This document shows, in pieces, positions 61,232-64,000 of a DNA stretch of 64,000 bases. Source of the DNA: CAIMFV01 sp040757715 (GTDB lineage Bacteria > Pseudomonadota > Alphaproteobacteria > Caulobacterales > Caulobacteraceae). The notes under the pieces are model-generated. The model saw nothing but the letters and a program-made list of their open reading frames with translations. It ran no database searches and was not told the origin of the DNA. The stretch spans positions 268,680 through 332,679 of the forward strand of contig JBFLWS010000002.1 of the NCBI GenBank assembly GCA_040757715.1, in the 5' to 3' direction. The translations under genes were made by a program, and so were the position numbers. How positions within the stretch are numbered: the first letter of the stretch is position 1; each line of letters starts with the position of its first letter.

Positions 61232-62110
61232 TCACGCTCCCTTGAGCGGATCGAGCTTGGGATCGAGGCAGAAGCGCTGGTCGCGCAGGCCGTAGAGGTT
61301 GGCGGTGAACTCGAACACCGCCCGCTCCACTAGGGAGCGCACGGCGAGGTGGATCGGCTCCATGCCGTTGGCGCCCGCCGACAGGTCGATGATCTTGCCG
61401 TCGAAGAAGTCAAACAGGCCGACGCCCACCTCCTTGCCGATGATCTGCTTCTGGTAGGAGACCATGTCCACCACCTCCTGGGTGCGGCTGTCCACCAGGC
61501 GCAGGTCGATGGCGATGTTCATCACATAGACCTTGCGGCTGGCGGAGCCCTTGGCCCCGGTGTTGGCGGCGCGGCCGGCATAGGCGTCGAAGCCGGAGGA
61601 GTGGATGTTGGCGTTCAGCTCGGTGACCCCGCCGACGATGTAGTACTGCGAGCCGGCGATCTGGCCCGCATAGACCTTGCGGAAATTGTTGGGGTCCTGA
61701 CCGGCGCGCTCGGGCGTGTCGGAGAGGAGGTGCTGGTTGGCGTATTTCAGCTCGATCTCCGGCACCACCGTGTCGTAGCGCTCCACGAGGCGCGCGCCGG
61801 CCTTGCCCAGCGCCGTCATGGCGAACATGGAGGCGCCCTGGGTGACGGTGGAGCCGGTGACCTGCTCGGTCTTGCCGGTCATGTCGAGGATTCGGCCCAC
61901 GGCCACCCGCGGCGGGGCGATGCTGTACTTGTGGGCGTATTCGGCCAGGCACACGAGGGCCGGCGAATAGGGCGTGTCGTTGCGGGTCACCGGCGCGCCG
62001 CCCATGGGCTTGGCGTAGAGGCCGGTCTGCGGATCAGCGCCGGTGGAGGCGCAGCCCGCCGAGATGAGGGCAAGACCGGCGAGGGCGGCGGCGAGAGCGG
62101 GCTTCAGCAT
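61232..62110 (-). CDS. hfaB: CsgG-family outer-membrane lipoprotein, HfaB-like
   Basis: CsgG-type proteins form the outer-membrane pore that exports curli or, in Caulobacter, the holdfast anchor proteins. The 292-residue product has a lipoprotein signal (MLKPALAAALAGLALISAGC, lipobox Cys about residue 20). The CsgG domain shows VAVGRILDMTGKTEQ, ALGKAGARLVERYDT, YYIVGGVTELNANI and NIAIDLRLVDSRTQEVVDMVSYQKQIIGKEVGVGLF. ATG at 62110 was chosen; ATG at 62125 would overlap hfaA by 11 bases. In C. crescentus the hfaB homologue is followed by hfaD; here icd follows. Confidence 0.85.
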   Translation of the reverse strand: MLKPALAAALAGLALISAGCASTGADPQTGLYAKPMGGAPVTRNDTPYSPALVCLAEYAHKYSIAPPRVAVGRILDMTGKTEQVTGSTVTQGASMFAMTALGKAGARLVERYDTVVPEIELKYANQHLLSDTPERAGQDPNNFRKVYAGQIAGSQYYIVGGVTELNANIHSSGFDAYAGRAANTGAKGSASRKVYVMNIAIDLRLVDSRTQEVVDMVSYQKQIIGKEVGVGLFDFFDGKIIDLSAGANGMEPIHLAVRSLVERAVFEFTANLYGLRDQRFCLDPKLDPLKGA

Positions 62111-62114
62111 CGAC

Positions 62115-62552
62115 TTAATTTCCATTGCCGGCGGCCTTGGCGGCGACGGCGCCCGCTTGCGCGGTGACGGTCCCGGTGTTGGTCTGGGTAGCGCTGACGA
62201 TCACCGTGTTCCACGACCCGGCGACCTGCACATTGAGAAGATTGCCCACCGCGGTGGCGGTGTTGGTGGGCGAGCCGGCACCGACGGAGGCGCTGCCGGC
62301 CCCGCCGCTGAGGGCGCTGAACTCGCTGGCCACGCTGGGCGCGCCCGCGGTCTGAACCTCGCCATTGATCACCACCCGGTTGTTGTTGGCGTCGCGGGTC
62401 TGGGGGTCATAGGCCGCAGCCACCGAGGTCCCCGCGCCGCCATAACCCGCCGTGGTCCAGCTCGGCCGAGCGGCCATGGTCTGGGCCTGCGCCGCGCCGG
62501 CGAGGGCGAGCAGGGCGAAGGCGGCGAGGGAGAGGCGGCGAAGGCGGGTCAT
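62115..62552 (-). CDS. hfaA: Holdfast-anchor protein HfaA-like, exported
   Basis: The 145-residue product has a signal peptide (residues 1-23, ending AAQAQ). A Gly/Asn/Ser/Thr-rich mature part follows with RDANNNRVVINGEVQTAG. The C-terminus contains TAVGNLLNVQVAGSWNTVIVSATQTNTGTVTAQAG. This GN-x-L-x-V...Q-x-N layout recalls curli-like beta-repeat proteins and the HfaA protein of Caulobacter. Assignment rests on that memory and on the adjacent CsgG-type gene. The stop is five bases before the hfaB start, so they are one transcript. Confidence 0.75.
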   Translation of the reverse strand: MTRLRRLSLAAFALLALAGAAQAQTMAARPSWTTAGYGGAGTSVAAAYDPQTRDANNNRVVINGEVQTAGAPSVASEFSALSGGAGSASVGAGSPTNTATAVGNLLNVQVAGSWNTVIVSATQTNTGTVTAQAGAVAAKAAGNGN

Positions 62553-62674
62553 GCGCGAAAACTCGATGAGGAAAGCCGAATTGAAACGGAGGGCGGACGA
62601 AACCGACGCAGGCGGGCTTTAGGAAGCAAGTCCGGCGCCGGTCCGTCCGGCCGCTCCGTCTCGAAGGGCAGTGC

Positions 62675-63427
62675 TTACTTGATGGTGATCGAGGCGGAGT
62701 TGCCGATGGCCGCCGCGGTGTTGGTCACCGTGCCGGTGACGTTGCGCACGGTGGCGTTGGCCGTGGCGGTCACGTTGGCGGAATTGTACTGCGAGTTGTT
62801 GATCACGCCCGCGCCGCCGGTGGTGGAGAGGCTGTCGCCGATGGCGGCGGCGGTGTTGGACACATCGCCGGTGACGCCGTTCACGGTGGCGTTCAGCGTG
62901 GCGTTGATCGGGGCCGAATTATACTGGCTGTTGTTGGTGGTTCCCCACACATTGCCCGTGACGCTGAGGCTGTTGCCGATGGCGGCCGAGGTGTTGCTCA
63001 CCGCGCCGTTCACCGACTGGACCGTGGCGTTCAGGGTCGCCGACGGGTCGGTGTTGCGGGACACCTGGGTCGAGTTCAGGTTCTGAACGCTGCCCGACAG
63101 GTTGACACTGGCCGAGTTGCCGATGGCCGCAGCGGTGTTGGAGACGGCGCCGGTGACATCCTTCACCATGGCGTTCAGCGTGGCGTTCACGCCCGCGGCC
63201 GAGGCCTGGTAATTGTTGAGGGTGGAGGCGTTGGCGGCGGTCACCGACAGGCTGTTGCCCAAGGCGGCCGAGGTGTTGGACACCGCGCCGGTGACGTCTT
63301 GCACATTGGCGTTCAGGGTCGAGGTCACGTGGGTGACGTCGATCTGGGTGGAGTTGGTGGTTTGGGCGCTGGCGGCGCCGGCGAGGGCGAGGGCGAGCAC
63401 GGCGATCGAGACGGACGCGAACTTCAT
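62675..63427 (-). CDS. Secreted five-repeat protein at the hfa locus
   Basis: The 250-residue product has a signal peptide (residues 1-21) and five repeats of 45-48 residues (cores near 45, 91, 139, 185 and 230). Each core reads roughly VTGAVSNTAAAIGNSLSV, followed by a variable strand with an NNSQYNSA-type turn and ATLNATV. The layout looks like a beta-solenoid or amyloid-type surface protein. Its Q-N turns resemble the end of HfaA. It lies upstream of hfaA on the same strand, with GGAGG eight bases before the ATG. Function is inferred: a CsgG-exported surface or holdfast component. Confidence 0.75.
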   Translation of the reverse strand: MKFASVSIAVLALALAGAASAQTTNSTQIDVTHVTSTLNANVQDVTGAVSNTSAALGNSLSVTAANASTLNNYQASAAGVNATLNAMVKDVTGAVSNTAAAIGNSASVNLSGSVQNLNSTQVSRNTDPSATLNATVQSVNGAVSNTSAAIGNSLSVTGNVWGTTNNSQYNSAPINATLNATVNGVTGDVSNTAAAIGDSLSTTGGAGVINNSQYNSANVTATANATVRNVTGTVTNTAAAIGNSASITIK

Positions 63428-63618
63428 GAGGAGGACCTCCAATAGGGCTGCCGAACGGTGATCGTCCGACGCCTCCCTCCCAGCAAAGCCGACGCCGCGC
63501 GGTGGAAAATTCTGCAATTAACTATAGATAGCTAAAATATATCCCAATGACATCGGTTTCGAGGAAGGATTTTATTCCGATACCGCACCTTCAGGGCAGG
63601 GACGGCTGGGATCTATAT

Positions 63619-63640
63619 TTAAGCGACAATTAAGCTTAAC
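63619..63640. promoter_or_regulatory. CtrA-type box with an extra half site
   Basis: TTAA-GCGACAA-TTAA is an exact TTAA-N7-TTAA; a third half, TTAAC, follows two bases later. It lies 192 bp before the start of the repeat protein gene. CtrA control of stalk and holdfast genes is known in Caulobacter; here it is inferred. Confidence 0.55.
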
Positions 63641-63773
63641 GGCGCTCCGGATAGGAATTGCATCTCACTCCTGAAAACCGGCCCATGCCGTGCCAATTCG
63701 ACTTGGCGCCCCGTGCTGAAACGAGACAAAGGCGGGCGCGAGGGGGCGTAACAAAATTGCGGGATCGCGCCCT

Positions 63774-63870
63774 TACCCCCTTCCCCCCCCTTGCGGGGGA
63801 AGGGTCGGGGATGGGGGGTGAGCGTCGCGAGCCGTCAAGCTGCCCCCCCCCTATCCCGACCGCTCCCCCC
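63774..63870. repeat. GC-rich palindromic repeat (CCCCTTGCGGGG family), copy B
   Basis: It carries CCCCTTGCGGGGG, GTCGGGGATGGGGGGTGAGC, TCGCGA and CCCGACCGCTCCCCCC in the same order as the reverse complement of copy A. One terminal hairpin arm is missing where the transposase end follows. Confidence 0.7.
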
Positions 63871-63881
63871 TCCAGGCAGGG

Positions 63882-64000
63882 CTATCGCATATGGCCGAGG
63901 AGGCTGAGCAGGAAGGCGTCGTCCCATCCGGCGCGCTTGATCTTGCCTTTGATGGAGCCCTTGTCGGGGTGCTGTCTTAGGATGTTGAGGGCGAGTTTTC
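63882..64000 (-). mobile_element. ISAs1-type transposase, C-terminal end only, cut by right edge
   Basis: The 39 visible codons include KLALNILRQHPDKGSIKGK and IKRAGWDDAFLLSLLGHMR, then a stop. The K-x5-KRAGWDD form is the end of ISAs1-family (IS4-like DDE) transposases. The remainder is outside the window, so it cannot be said whether the element is intact. The adjacent palindromic repeat starts 12 bases past the stop. Confidence 0.72.

Larger units (their letters stand above)
63428..63881. other. Regulatory and repeat-bearing gap upstream of the hfa-like genes
   Basis: These 454 bp hold an AT-rich stretch (63508-63550), a CtrA-type box at 63619, and a GC-rich palindromic repeat at 63774-63870. 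No gene was found. Confidence 0.6.

Noticed and set aside
62675..63427. Regularly spaced similar DNA segments that could suggest a CRISPR array.
   Set aside because: The period is about 138 bases, the units are diverged, and the frame encodes a coherent five-repeat protein with a signal peptide.
63882..64000. Complete insertion sequence.
   Set aside because: Only the last 39 codons and no inverted end are visible, so intactness cannot be judged.

Overview
The window is high-GC DNA from an alphaproteobacterium, most likely a member of the Caulobacteraceae (Caulobacter, Phenylobacterium or Brevundimonas group). The evidence is a holdfast-anchor-like hfaA/hfaB pair, two TTAA-N7-TTAA boxes of the CtrA type, a fabD-fabG-acpP-fabF-mltG-yicC-gmk block, and an lptF-lptG-lptD-surA-pdxA-rsmA block diverging from pepA-holC. 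The genus is inferred from content, not from a search. I saw no rRNA, tRNA or CRISPR array.

Layout. 0-3 kb: nadA-nadB-nadC (NAD synthesis, cut at the left edge) behind two matching palindromes. 3.2-5.3 kb: purC-purS-(coiled-coil ORF)-purQ. 5.4-8.3 kb: Kir-type channel, bolA, an aldo-keto-reductase-fold protein without its catalytic residues, and a CGFS glutaredoxin, followed by a terminator and dispersed repeats. 8.3-11.8 kb: rpsD, then an ECF sigma factor, anti-sigma factor, metallophosphoesterase and cytochrome c; two identical-format promoters mark its probable self-regulation. 11.8-21.6 kb: mixed housekeeping genes (AbrB-type protein, flavodoxin-fold reductase, monooxygenase, RNA methyltransferase, hisC, chaC-like, plsC-ydcF, ftsEX, hpt). 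21.6-28.2 kb: secreted metzincin protease, 3-hydroxyacyl-CoA dehydrogenase, ABC exporter, membrane protein plus XRE regulator, enoyl-CoA hydratase and a 40-residue membrane protein.

28.4-34.6 kb: fatty acid synthesis and envelope block. 34.7-38.6 kb: exported peroxiredoxin, solitary ribbon-helix-helix protein, DUF2059 protein, rpsF-rpsR-rplI and a Tyr/Gly-rich exported protein. 38.7-43.3 kb: dnaB, a DUF559-like remnant, alr and an MlaE/MlaF lipid transporter. 43.3-53.7 kb: outer-membrane biogenesis block (rsmA, pdxA, surA, lptD, lptG, lptF) with pepA and holC on the other strand. 53.7-57.9 kb: accessory segment with an orphan HTH antitoxin, an exported alpha-L-fucosidase behind a LacI-type palindrome, and a tannase/feruloyl-esterase-family enzyme. 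58.0-59.2 kb: a complete PIN-toxin/antitoxin pair flanked by a 32-bp exact direct repeat that duplicates the 3' end of the adjacent DUF2939 gene. 59.2-61.1 kb: DUF2939 protein and icd. 61.2-63.7 kb: CsgG-like hfaB, hfaA and a 250-residue secreted protein made of five ~46-residue repeats, downstream of a CtrA-type box. The right edge has a palindromic repeat and the C-terminus of an ISAs1-type transposase.

The strongest leads are the ECF promoter pair, the holdfast-like secretion locus in which a repeat protein sits upstream and no hfaD follows hfaB, and the direct-repeat-flanked toxin-antitoxin module.
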